A program made the position numbers and the translations under genes. Positions 27,311 to 35,020 of a stretch of DNA of 35,044 bases are shown piece by piece. The notes beneath the pieces are model-generated. The model was given only the letters and a program-made list of their open reading frames with translations, ran no database searches and had not been told where the DNA came from. Position 1 is the stretch's first letter. The number at the start of each line of letters is the position of its first letter. The DNA is from a virus, in IMG/VR virus record IMGVR_UViG_3300025327_000103, positions 1 to 35,044 of that record; one strand, 5' to 3'.

Positions 27311-28935
27311 GCCTACTTGCGCGGCTGCTTACTCCCTCGGCGGGTCCATACAAGGATTGGGACGATTTCTGGTATAACCCGACCGGGTTCACTTCGAAGA
27401 CGCTGTCCGGGATGCGTGTAAGTGCCGAGGCCGCGATGCGCCTCAGCGTCGTCTTCGCCTGTGTCCGGATCGTGGCCGAGACCATCGGCGTCCCGCCGTT
27501 CAAGATCTACCGTCGTCGTGGTGACGAAGGCAAAGACCCTGCACCGGATCATCCGGCCTATTACCGTCTCCATGATTCCCCCAACGATGCTCAGACCTCG
27601 CCGGAATGGCGCGAGATGATGCAGGGCCACGTCTCTCTTAGAGGCAATGCCTATAGCCGGATCGTCCGCGGCCCGCGCGGTCCGGGTGATTTCATGCTGC
27701 TCCCGATGCATCCCGATCGCGTCCTTCCCCTCGCCCTTCCCTCCGGGCGCATCGGTTATATCCACACGATCAAGAACGGCGGGAAGGAATCATTCACCCA
27801 GGATGAAGTCCTTCACCTCCGCGGCCTCTCCTCCGATGGCGTCGTGGGGCTCTCGCCCCTCGATCTCTTGCGCGAGCCGATCGGTCTGGCTATGGCGGGC
27901 GAAGCCTACGCCGCGCGCTATTTCGAAAATAACGGCGCCCCCGGCGGCTACCTGAAGCATCCCAAAGCGCTTTCCAGTACGGCCCACACCCGGCTCTTGG
28001 AGTGGATGAAGGAAAACCACCAGGGCGTCATGAACGCCCACAAGCCGAATATCTTCGAGGAGGGAATGGAATGGGTCCAGGTCGGCCTCGATCCCGAGAA
28101 GATGCAGATGGTGTTCACCCGCCAGTTCCAGGTCATAGATATCGCGCGCGCCTTCCGCGTTCCGCTCCATCTTTTGAATGAGTTGACCAAACCGAGCTAC
28201 GCATCGATCGAGCAGATGAGCTTGGAATTCATTACCTATGAGCGGATGCCCGACTTCGTGAAGTTCGAAAAACGGGTCGATCTCCAGCTTATCTCGCCGC
28301 GCAACGATGAATTCTTCGCCGAGTTCATGCTCGAGGGCTTCCTCCGGGGCGATATCAAGACACGCTACGAGGCATACTCCAAAGCCACAGGCGGCCCCTG
28401 GATGGCGCGCAATGAAGTCCGTATCAAGGAAAATTTAAATCCCCGCCAGGGCCTGGATGAGATTCTTTCACCGTTGAACATGGGCGGCGCCTCATCGGCC
28501 CCGGCGGTCGACGGCGAAGACGGCTCCGTCCTTCGACAGGCTCAGGACGTGGTGAGCTCGCCGAACCACGCACGGCTCACACGACTGCTGCGCGCAAGCG
28601 CCGGACGAATTTCGCGGCGCGAGATCGGCGCCGTCGAGAAGCTCTTAGTCCGCGCCGGCGGCGACATGAAGAGCTTCAAAGATTCCGTGCTCACTTTCTA
28701 CGATGAACATGCCCGGTACGTCGCCGAAGCGCTCGCGATCGGCGAGGAGGCGGCCAATCGCTACGCGCTTTTCCAAGCACGGCGAATCTGCGAGGCTGCC
28801 GAGCGCGGCACCGTGCCCCATCTATTGAGCGAGTTCAAAAACAACGGATCCGAGTGGGTTCTGGCCATGACCCGCAAGGAAGGAGAAAAACATGATGAAG
28901 ATCAGATCGAGGAAGTCCTACGCGAGGCTGACTAG
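27307..28935 (+). CDS. portal protein, HK97 family, with an in-frame repeat
   Basis: 542 residues. The HK97-portal pattern is SAEAAMRLSVVFACVRIVAE (39-58), IYRRRGDEG, HPAYYRLHDSPNDAQTSPEW and a later VPLHLLNELTKPSYASIEQM. It forms the dodecameric vertex through which DNA passes. Residues of about 408-422 (SVLRQAQDVVSSPNHAR) are the translation of a 42-base family B repeat between an acidic VDGEDG linker and a helical C-terminal domain, so the insertion sits in a tolerant spot. Overlaps the protease gene by 44 bases. Confidence 0.93.
   Translation: MSLLARLLTPSAGPYKDWDDFWYNPTGFTSKTLSGMRVSAEAAMRLSVVFACVRIVAETIGVPPFKIYRRRGDEGKDPAPDHPAYYRLHDSPNDAQTSPEWREMMQGHVSLRGNAYSRIVRGPRGPGDFMLLPMHPDRVLPLALPSGRIGYIHTIKNGGKESFTQDEVLHLRGLSSDGVVGLSPLDLLREPIGLAMAGEAYAARYFENNGAPGGYLKHPKALSSTAHTRLLEWMKENHQGVMNAHKPNIFEEGMEWVQVGLDPEKMQMVFTRQFQVIDIARAFRVPLHLLNELTKPSYASIEQMSLEFITYERMPDFVKFEKRVDLQLISPRNDEFFAEFMLEGFLRGDIKTRYEAYSKATGGPWMARNEVRIKENLNPRQGLDEILSPLNMGGASSAPAVDGEDGSVLRQAQDVVSSPNHARLTRLLRASAGRISRREIGAVEKLLVRAGGDMKSFKDSVLTFYDEHARYVAEALAIGEEAANRYALFQARRICEAAERGTVPHLLSEFKNNGSEWVLAMTRKEGEKHDEDQIEEVLREAD
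28529..28570. repeat. family B element in frame in the portal gene
   Basis: 42 bases starting TCCTTCGACAGGCTCAGGAC and ending GCTCGCCGAACCACG. It is of the same length as the copy at 9867-9908, in the opposite orientation. Confidence 0.85.
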
Positions 28936-30001
28936 CGAGTTTTTCCGCACGCCCTGGGCGATCCTGCCCGAGAAGCTCTGTGAGATCGCGCACGTGCTCG
29001 CCATGGCCCGCGCGGGAGAGGCGATTGTCGCCGAGGAGTGGGCGCCGCTGCGGGCCGCCTTCGAGGCCCGGGTCGCCGCCGCCCGGCGCGCTTCCGGCGC
29101 GGGAATCATGGTCATTCCCGTCTTCGGCATTATCGCCCACCGAATGAATATCATGATGCAATACTCCGGCGGGACCTCGACCGAGATGCTTGCCAAGGAA
29201 TTTCGTGCGGCACTAAACGACCCAGACGTGGGGACCATCGTTCTCGACTTCGAATCGCCGGGCGGAGACGTTTTCGGTCTCCAGGAAGCGGCCGATGAGA
29301 TCCGCGCGGGCCGCGAGCGCAAGCCCGTCGTCGCCGTCGCCGACGCCTACGCCGCCAGCGCCGCCTACTGGCTCGCCTCCGCCGCGAGCGAGATCTCGAT
29401 TTCCCCCTCCGGCCAGGTCGGCTCGATCGGCGTCTGGGCCATGCACGAAGACATTTCCCAGATGTTGGAGATGGAGGGCATCAAGCCGACGCTGATCTCG
29501 GCGGGCAGATTCAAGACCGAGGGCAATTCCTTCGAGCCGCTCTCTGATGAAGCCCGGACCCAGATTCAAAAAGAAGTGGACGCCTACTACCGGGATTTCG
29601 TAAAAGCCGTAGCGCTCGGACGCGGCGTTACAGAAAAGACCATCAAACAGGACTTCGGCGAGGGCCGGATGATCCTGGCCGATGAAGCGCTCAAGCTCGG
29701 CATGGTCGACCGGATCGAAACCCTCGAGCAGGTGCTTACACGACTGAAGAGCGCGGGAACAAAACCAGGAAGGGGAATGGCGAAGGGCGGATTGCGGATT
29801 GCGGACGATGAAGACCAAGGGGATGCACCCGGAGAGCGCGAGACGATAATTGTCCAAGCCAGCAATCGCGAGGAAGCGCCCGCTGCGCCTGATCCGGCGC
29901 CGGCCCTAGAGACGGTCGCGGAAACTCCTTCGGCCTGCGGTTTTGCCTCGGATTTGACGCGCAGAGAGTGGGATCTGAGACTCCGCGAATTGGAGAGCTG
30001 A
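28892..30001 (+). CDS. S49/SppA-type serine peptidase, probable prohead protease
   Basis: 369 residues. The ClpP/crotonase-like fold carries ESPGGDVFGLQEAADEI (121-137), the nucleophile in DAYAASAAYW (Ser156) and the general base in SAGRFKTEG (Lys208), as in SppA-type dyads. In phages of this layout it matures the capsid and portal. Residues of about 295-305 (MAKGGLRIADD) come from a family A repeat in the linker. The Pro/Ala/Glu-rich tail after 310 could be a scaffold-like segment. AAGGAGAAAA precedes the ATG, inside the end of the portal gene. Confidence 0.88.
   Translation: MMKIRSRKSYARLTSEFFRTPWAILPEKLCEIAHVLAMARAGEAIVAEEWAPLRAAFEARVAAARRASGAGIMVIPVFGIIAHRMNIMMQYSGGTSTEMLAKEFRAALNDPDVGTIVLDFESPGGDVFGLQEAADEIRAGRERKPVVAVADAYAASAAYWLASAASEISISPSGQVGSIGVWAMHEDISQMLEMEGIKPTLISAGRFKTEGNSFEPLSDEARTQIQKEVDAYYRDFVKAVALGRGVTEKTIKQDFGEGRMILADEALKLGMVDRIETLEQVLTRLKSAGTKPGRGMAKGGLRIADDEDQGDAPGERETIIVQASNREEAPAAPDPAPALETVAETPSACGFASDLTRREWDLRLRELES
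29775..29805. repeat. family A element in frame in the protease gene
   Basis: GAATGGCGAAGGGCGGATTG followed by CGGATTGCGG. It falls in the flexible linker after the catalytic domain and keeps the frame. Confidence 0.8.
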
Positions 30002-30002
30002 T

Positions 30003-30140
30003 GGATTCGACCATTCGACGGGCTCATGGTGGTGAGCCTGCCCTTCGACTTGCTCCCTTCGGGTCTGAGCCTCAGGGTCGAAGACAGGGCCCTGAGTTTT
30101 ATCGAAGGGTCGAACCACAAAGCTCACCATCATGGTGAGG
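30003..30140. repeat. long compound family B repeat
   Basis: Contains CCATTCGACGGGCTCATGGT, TTCGACTTGCTCCCTTCGGG, AGCCTCAGGGTCGAAGACAG and GAAGGGTCGAACCAC, plus a final GCTCACCATCATGGTGAG dyad (30122-30139). The rest of the 358-base gap up to 30359 holds the promoter and leader below, and no gene. Confidence 0.85.
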
Positions 30141-30164
30141 GAAATCGAACCAGAAAAAAAGTTC

Positions 30165-30196
30165 TTGACAAAAATTGTTATTTTCGGTAATTACCG
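30165..30196 (+). promoter_or_regulatory. promoter with a 12-base palindrome over the -10
   Basis: TTGACA (30165-30170), 17 bases, TAATTA (30188-30193). The perfect palindrome CGGTAATTACCG (30185-30196) covers the -10 and is a good operator candidate. It would drive the capsid operon from 30360. Confidence 0.6.
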
Positions 30197-30288
30197 TTTT
30201 GTGATCGAACCCTATTCGAATCGACGCGGCCCGACGGCCGTCGCCAAAAACGGATAGGAAGTAGCTTAAAAGTCGCAATTCCAACGAA

Positions 30289-30337
30289 GGGCGCAAGCTA
30301 GTCTCGATTTTTCGGGGCAGAGTTTGCGTCCTTTTTT
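30289..30337 (+). terminator. terminator-like hairpin in the capsid gene leader
   Basis: GGGCGCAA (30289-30296) pairs with TTGCGTCC (30324-30331), one G-U pair included. Inside, CTCGA pairs with TCGGG around TTTT (30303-30316). T6 follows directly (30332-30337). It lies between the promoter at 30165 and the AGGAGG at 30349, so it may act as an attenuator or define the end of the S49 transcript. Confidence 0.55.
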
Positions 30338-30359
30338 ATTTTCTCCACAGGAGGATCCT

Positions 30360-31700
30360 ATGTTGTCAAAAGCGCTTCAAAACCTGCAGGAAGAGAAACA
30401 CCTGAATCTCCAGCTAGGCAAGACGATCCTAGAAAAGGCCAAAAAGGAGGACCGTGCGCTCACCGAGGAGGAAAAGACCTCCCTCGAGGCCATGGAGAAG
30501 AAAGACGGCGAGATCAAGGATCGCATCGCCCAACAGAAAAAGCTCGATGACATCGATGCCGAGCTCCTTCAAAACGTCGCTTCCGGCAGAGAAAGCCCTC
30601 CCGGCGATTCGCCGGGGGCGCCGCTCAAGTATGATGCGCGCAAGATGGCCAAGGAGGATCCCATCCGCTTCTATAACGGCCTGGGGACCATTCTGAGGGC
30701 CGTCGCCTCCGCGGCCGTGCCCGGCAAAGCCCCCGATCAACGCCTGATGGCCGCCGCCGATCTAAATACGAGCGTGGGCTCGGAAGGCGGCTTTCTCGTC
30801 CGGCGCGACTTCTCCCTCGCCCTTCTCGATCGGGCGATGTCCGAATCCCAGGTCGCTTCCCGCTGTGATCATATCCCGATCGGCGCCGACGCCGACGGCC
30901 TCAAGGCGCCGTATATCGACGAAGAGAGCCGCGCCACGGGCTCCCGTTGGGGTGGCGTTCGGGTCTATCGGGTCGGCCAGGGCAACACCGTGACGCGTAG
31001 CGCGCCGAAGATGGGGAAGTGGGAGTTGGCGCTCGAAAAGTTGATGGCGCTCATGACCGCCAGTGCCGAATCGCTCCGGGACGCCACCTCTTTGGGCGCG
31101 ATCATCACCCGGGCCTTCGCCGAAGAGTTCTCCTGGGTCCTCGATGACGAAGTCCTGTTCGGGACCGGCGCAGGCGTCCCGCTCGGCATCGTCAAGTCAG
31201 ACGCGATCGTCAAGGTCGCGAAGGAGACAAACCAGGCGGCCAAAACGGTCGTCGCCAACAACATCATTAAAATGCGGGCCCGTTTGCTGGCCCGCCGCCG
31301 CCTTGGTTCCGTCTGGTTCATCAACCAGGATGTCGAGCCCCAGCTTCATGCCATGGGTCTCCCGGTCGGCACCGGTGGTTACTCCGTCTATCTCCCGGCC
31401 AACGGACTCGCCGGGACCCCGTTCGATACCCTGTATGGGACGCCAGTGATCCCCATCGAGCAAGCCGAGACCCTGGGGACGTTAGGCGATATCATCTACG
31501 CGAACATGATGGACTACGCGATCATTGAGAAGGACGGCCTGGAGGCCGCCGAGTCCATGCACGTCAGGTTCGAATACGATGAGAGCATGTTCCGCTGGGT
31601 CGTGAGAAACAACGGCGCGCCCAAGTTGAAAACCGTGCTCAATCCGGCCAAGGGCACCAACACCCTCAGCTCGTTCGTGGCGCTGGATACCAGAGCGTAA
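30360..31700 (+). CDS. major capsid protein, HK97 fold
   Basis: 446 residues. The N-terminal 70 or so are charged helices (NLQEEKHLNLQLGKTILEKA, KKEDRALTEEEKTSLEAMEK), the scaffold-like delta domain that the protease removes. The mature part starts near 130, with LNTSVGSEGGFLVRRDFSLA and a classical GKWELALEKLMALMTASAES, FSWVLDDEVLFGTGAGVPLG sequence. About 100 delta residues and 300 mature ones fit the family size. AGGAGG (30349-30354) fixes ATG 30360. It has its own promoter. Confidence 0.93.
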   Translation: MLSKALQNLQEEKHLNLQLGKTILEKAKKEDRALTEEEKTSLEAMEKKDGEIKDRIAQQKKLDDIDAELLQNVASGRESPPGDSPGAPLKYDARKMAKEDPIRFYNGLGTILRAVASAAVPGKAPDQRLMAAADLNTSVGSEGGFLVRRDFSLALLDRAMSESQVASRCDHIPIGADADGLKAPYIDEESRATGSRWGGVRVYRVGQGNTVTRSAPKMGKWELALEKLMALMTASAESLRDATSLGAIITRAFAEEFSWVLDDEVLFGTGAGVPLGIVKSDAIVKVAKETNQAAKTVVANNIIKMRARLLARRRLGSVWFINQDVEPQLHAMGLPVGTGGYSVYLPANGLAGTPFDTLYGTPVIPIEQAETLGTLGDIIYANMMDYAIIEKDGLEAAESMHVRFEYDESMFRWVVRNNGAPKLKTVLNPAKGTNTLSSFVALDTRA

Positions 31701-31701
31701 C

Positions 31702-31835
31702 AAAATGGCGAAAGGCGAAACGAAAATGGCGGATTGCGAATTGCGGATGGCGAAAAGTTTTCGCAATTCGCCCTTCGCTTTTCGTCCTTCGACAAGCTCA
31801 GGACGTGGTGAGCTCGCCGAACCACGCAATTCTTT
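31702..31835. repeat. compound family A + B repeat after the capsid gene
   Basis: GAATTGCGGATGGCGAAAAG and its inverse TTTTCGCAATTCGCCCTTCG fold back (31735-31784), then comes a family B unit (31785-31827), TCCTTCGACAAGCTCAGGAC to GCCGAACCACGC. The next ribosome site follows. Confidence 0.85.
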
Positions 31836-31850
31836 TTAGAGGAGGACCCT

Positions 31851-32327
31851 ATGATTCCCGAAGGATGTAAACCCGTACAACTCGCTCACCCTCAGACCTC
31901 CAACGGCGGCTTCGATAGCGATTGGATTTCGCTCAAAAACGCGATCAAGGCCTTTATCGTCGTCGAGATGAACCAGGCCGTGGGCCATGCCACCAAGCTC
32001 ACGGTCAACCAGGCGACCGTCGTGGCCGGCAGCGATACCAAGGTCCTGACCAATACGACTCGGATCTGGGCCAACGAGGACGTGGCCGCGAGCGACGCCC
32101 TGGTGAGAAAGACCGCCGCCAAGGATTACACGGTCACGAACGATATCAAGAAAAAGCAGGTCGTGTTCGAGATCAACCCGGCCGACTGTCTGGACGTAGC
32201 CAACGCTTTCGATTGCGTCGGCGTCAACGTCGCCGACTCCAGCCAGGCGACGGATTTTGTCTCGATCACGGCTTTTCTCATGATGAAGTACGCCGAGGCC
32301 ACCCCGCCTTCGGCGATCGTGGACTGA
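31851..32327 (+). CDS. capsid-associated (decoration-like) structural protein
   Basis: 158 residues, beta-rich, with FDSDWISLKNAIKAFIVVEM (22-41), TKVLTNTTRIWANEDVAASD and a conserved end MMKYAEATPPSAIVD. This recalls a widespread phage family directly after the capsid gene in siphoviruses, usually small outer head proteins. GAGGAGGACC precedes the ATG. Precise role not shown here. Confidence 0.65.
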   Translation: MIPEGCKPVQLAHPQTSNGGFDSDWISLKNAIKAFIVVEMNQAVGHATKLTVNQATVVAGSDTKVLTNTTRIWANEDVAASDALVRKTAAKDYTVTNDIKKKQVVFEINPADCLDVANAFDCVGVNVADSSQATDFVSITAFLMMKYAEATPPSAIVD

Positions 32328-32441
32328 GAAAATGGCGAAAGGCGAATTGCGAAGTGGAATTGCGGATCTCGAATTGCGGATTGCGAATGGTTTTCGCCCT
32401 TCGCCCTTCGCCTTTCGCCTTTCGCAATCCGCAATTCTTTA
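32328..32441. repeat. family A palindromic repeat
   Basis: GAATTGCGGATCTCGAATTG-type units pair with inverted TTTCGCCTTTCGCAATCCGC units around TTTTCGCCC. It fills the gap between two head genes. Confidence 0.85.
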
Positions 32442-32457
32442 ACGGAGGGCCTGTAAA

Positions 32458-33618
32458 ATGCCTCTCGCACTCGTCAGAACGGAATGGATCAACGGTAATC
32501 TCGTCTTCTACGATAAGAATGGGGATGAGATCTTCACCATCGACGGCGTCAATCGCAAAGTCAGTTTCAACTCAGCCGCCGGTTTGGACGCGCCGGTCGC
32601 GATCGAGGCGACCGATATCGCCACCGGCGCGGTCACAGCCACCAAGCTCGGGGCCGGCGCCGCCATAGCGCAGAAAATCGGCCTCGAGGTCATCAACAAG
32701 ACCGGCTCTGACATCGTCACAGACAAGCTCGTCGCCGTCTCGGGCCTCGATGTCACCAGCGGCAAGCCCAAGATCGTTCTGGCCGACGCCGACGTTGCCG
32801 CGCACGAAGACGTTTGGGTTACTACTGCCACCATTGCCAACAATGCCGCAGGCGTTGTGGTCAAGGCGGCGCTCTCGGCGGCCAATCTCAATACCAATGC
32901 CGTCGGCACCGCCGGCGATCCGGTCTATCTCGACGTTACCGCAGGCGGATTTACCGTCACGGCCCCAACGGGTGCGACCGCCCGGGTCCATCCTGTCGGC
33001 ATGGTCGTCGTGAAATCGGCGACTGTAGGACAGATCTTCTGGCTCTGCAGCCGGGTTCGAAAACTTGGCACGAACGAACTCCAGGCACTTGCGATCACGA
33101 CCGCGCTCCTGGCCGCCGGGGTCATCAGCGCAGACGCTGCAGGCCGGGCATTGTTTGCCGCCGGGATATTCGACGTGGCCACTGTAGACAGTGCCTTCGC
33201 CACAGGCTCGATTGGCGAGGATCGATTAACTGCGAACGAAATCAACGCCCGCGTTGCAGCGAATCATGCAGCGTCAGACACGACCGCAGGACTCATGGTG
33301 ATCCATCATATCCTGGCCGATCAGGCTGGGGGGGTGGACAAAGATGTGGTGGTGACCCACAAGATCCGCGTCCTTGATGTCATCGTGGTCAATGCCGCGG
33401 CAGGCGGCGCGAACGATACTATCACGGTGAAAAACGGCGCTACGGCCATCACCGATGCGATCGATACCAACAAAGGGGATAAGGCGGTCACTCGCGCAGG
33501 CACTATCGATGCTGCCCAGGCTACCATCGCAGCCGCAGGCACTCTACGGGTGACGAAAGCCGATGGCACCAACGATGCGAATTGCAACGTGTTCGTCATC
33601 GCGATGAGAGTCGTTTAA
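32458..33618 (+). CDS. large Ala/Thr/Val-rich structural protein
   Basis: 386 residues, beta-rich. It begins LVRTEWINGNLVFYDKNGDE (a short fibre- or decoration-like start), then LEVINKTGSDIVTDKLVAVS, a central AAGVVVKAALSAANLNTNAV stretch, and ends with repeated ...TITVKNGATAITDAI and AATIAAAGTLRVTKADG strands. The first 200 residues resemble DUF2190-like capsid cement proteins. The rest recalls phage fibres. A head-decoration role is the best guess. TAACGGAGGG gives a ribosome site. Confidence 0.55.
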   Translation: MPLALVRTEWINGNLVFYDKNGDEIFTIDGVNRKVSFNSAAGLDAPVAIEATDIATGAVTATKLGAGAAIAQKIGLEVINKTGSDIVTDKLVAVSGLDVTSGKPKIVLADADVAAHEDVWVTTATIANNAAGVVVKAALSAANLNTNAVGTAGDPVYLDVTAGGFTVTAPTGATARVHPVGMVVVKSATVGQIFWLCSRVRKLGTNELQALAITTALLAAGVISADAAGRALFAAGIFDVATVDSAFATGSIGEDRLTANEINARVAANHAASDTTAGLMVIHHILADQAGGVDKDVVVTHKIRVLDVIVVNAAAGGANDTITVKNGATAITDAIDTNKGDKAVTRAGTIDAAQATIAAAGTLRVTKADGTNDANCNVFVIAMRVV

Positions 33619-33620
33619 AA

Positions 33621-33745
33621 GAATGGCGAAAAGCGAATGGCGAATAGCGAAAACCTTTCGCAATCCGTCCTTCGATGGGCTCAGGACATGGTGAGCTCGC
33701 CGAACCATGCCATCCGCCATTCGCAATTCGATATCCGCAATTGAC
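33621..33745. repeat. compound family A + B + A repeat
   Basis: GAATGGCGAAAAGCGAATGG starts it, a family B unit (33667-33709: CCTTCGATGGGCTCAGGACA to GCCGAACCATGC) is in the middle, and an inverted A unit (CATCCGCCATTCGCAATTCG) ends it. The arms can pair to bring the ends together. Confidence 0.85.
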
Positions 33746-33747
33746 AT

Positions 33748-34134
33748 ATGGCCGGTTCCATAACATTCACCGAGTCCCGCTCGCGCACCGTCCAGAGCGT
33801 CTCGATGCTCTGGGTCTCCAGCGCCGCCGGGGCAGTCAGCGGCATCGCCTCACCCCAGATCTCCGGCGAGATCCTGCGCGCCGTCTTTAGCCCCGGAGCT
33901 GCCGGCCTGCAGCCGACCGATCTATACGATGTGACGCTTCTGGACGAAGATGGCTTCGACGTGCTCGCGGGCAAGGGCGCCAATCGCTCCAATGTAAACA
34001 AGGAACAGGTCACGCCATTGACCGGGGACGGCGTCACCACCAATCAACGCATATCCGTGGACGGCACGTTGGAGCTTCAGGTCGCCAACGCCGGCAATGC
34101 CAAGTCAGGGACGCTGACGATTTACTTTAGATGA
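33748..34134 (+). CDS. small conserved head or neck protein
   Basis: 128 residues, beta-rich, with MAGSITFTESRSRTVQSVS, a middle ILRAVFSPGAAGLQPTDLYD, VTLLDEDGFDVLAGKGANRS and an end SGTLTIYFR. This is a recurring siphovirus family between capsid and connector genes, probably structural. The start abuts a repeat and lacks a good ribosome site, so it may be read through from upstream. Confidence 0.6.
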   Translation: MAGSITFTESRSRTVQSVSMLWVSSAAGAVSGIASPQISGEILRAVFSPGAAGLQPTDLYDVTLLDEDGFDVLAGKGANRSNVNKEQVTPLTGDGVTTNQRISVDGTLELQVANAGNAKSGTLTIYFR

Positions 34135-34138
34135 TTCA

Positions 34139-34987
34139 ATGGCGCTCAAGCTTTGCTCCATTCAGGATGTCAAGGACCGCACCAAGGGCGGGGATAAATT
34201 CGAGTCCACGTTCGACGCCTTGCTCGGCAAGATCATCGACTCTGTAACTCTCCAACTCGCCCGCCACTTCGGCCGTCCCGACTGGGACAAAATAGCTCGC
34301 ACGGAATATTTCAGCCCCGGCGTTTACGCGAAGCGTATTTTCCTCGCCAGCCCCCCCGTAGCAAGCACGCCCGCTATTCAAGTCTGGGAATCAACCGCCG
34401 CTCCCCGCGTCTATGGCGCCGATGAGCTGCTGGTTCTCGATACCGATTATTTCAGTTTTTCCGAAACGGGCATTGTCGCCAAGGACGGCTACGCCCTATG
34501 GGCCGAGGGCCTTAAGAGCGTCAAAATCGTTTACACTGGCGGCTATCTCGAATCAGCCTGGGCCGCCGCGCCAGGGACTCCTACGTATGTCTCGGCCGGG
34601 ACCTTCACCGTTACCGGAGATTACACCACGGTTTATTATCCGGGCCGCGCGCTGCGTTACAAGGATACCGCCGGGGGATCCGTCTTTCAGGAGACCACGG
34701 TTTTGGCCAGCTCTCTCTCCGCCGGGGTCACTACCGTCACGGTCGCCGATAGCGGACTAGACAGCGGGCTCAATACCGTAGAGCTTTCGACCATCTCCGG
34801 TGCGCCGGCGGATCTGGCAGAGGCCGCTATTCGCCAGGCAAAGCTCGTCTTCGACCGGAGGGAAGCCGGCGGTTTGGGCAGCCAATCGCTCGAGGGAGGC
34901 TCATTCAGTTTCAGCTCCGGCCTCAAACTCGATCCCTCCGTGCTGGAGCTGTTAGGAGATTATAGGGTGAGACCGGGACCGACTTAA
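34139..34987 (+). CDS. head-tail connector with an inserted beta domain
   Basis: 282 residues. The N-terminal half matches gp6-like adaptors: LCSIQDVKDR, a helix IIDSVTLQLARHFGRPDW, and IFLASPPVASTPAIQV, LLVLDTDYFSF, VKIVYTGGYL. The end returns to a helix (APADLAEAAIRQAKLVFDRR). Between about 155 and 225 is an extra unit (PTYVSAGTFTVTGDYTTVYY, then ASSLSAGVTTVTVADSGL) resembling the small beta units found in phage tail or fibre proteins. It sits where the plain connectors have a short loop. Starts four bases after the previous stop. Confidence 0.75.
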   Translation: MALKLCSIQDVKDRTKGGDKFESTFDALLGKIIDSVTLQLARHFGRPDWDKIARTEYFSPGVYAKRIFLASPPVASTPAIQVWESTAAPRVYGADELLVLDTDYFSFSETGIVAKDGYALWAEGLKSVKIVYTGGYLESAWAAAPGTPTYVSAGTFTVTGDYTTVYYPGRALRYKDTAGGSVFQETTVLASSLSAGVTTVTVADSGLDSGLNTVELSTISGAPADLAEAAIRQAKLVFDRREAGGLGSQSLEGGSFSFSSGLKLDPSVLELLGDYRVRPGPT

Positions 34988-35020
34988 GAATGGCGAAAGG
35001 CGAATGGCGAATAGCGAAAA
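34988..35020. repeat. family A repeat at the window edge
   Basis: GAATGGCGAAAGGCGAATGG, then CGAATAGCGAAAAC, right after the connector stop. It resembles the other A units and the window ends 24 bases later. Confidence 0.8.

Noticed and set aside
30250-30300. Glutamine-type riboswitch (GGAAGTAG...CGAAGGGCGC) before the capsid gene
   Set aside because: Two short words resemble the conserved core, but the closing stem and the AAGGAACGC box are not there, and a capsid gene is an unlikely target.
31702-33745. Regularly spaced repeat blocks as a CRISPR array
   Set aside because: Blocks are 1-1.2 kb apart with genes between, are made of variable short words with inverted arms, and no cas gene or uniform spacer exists.
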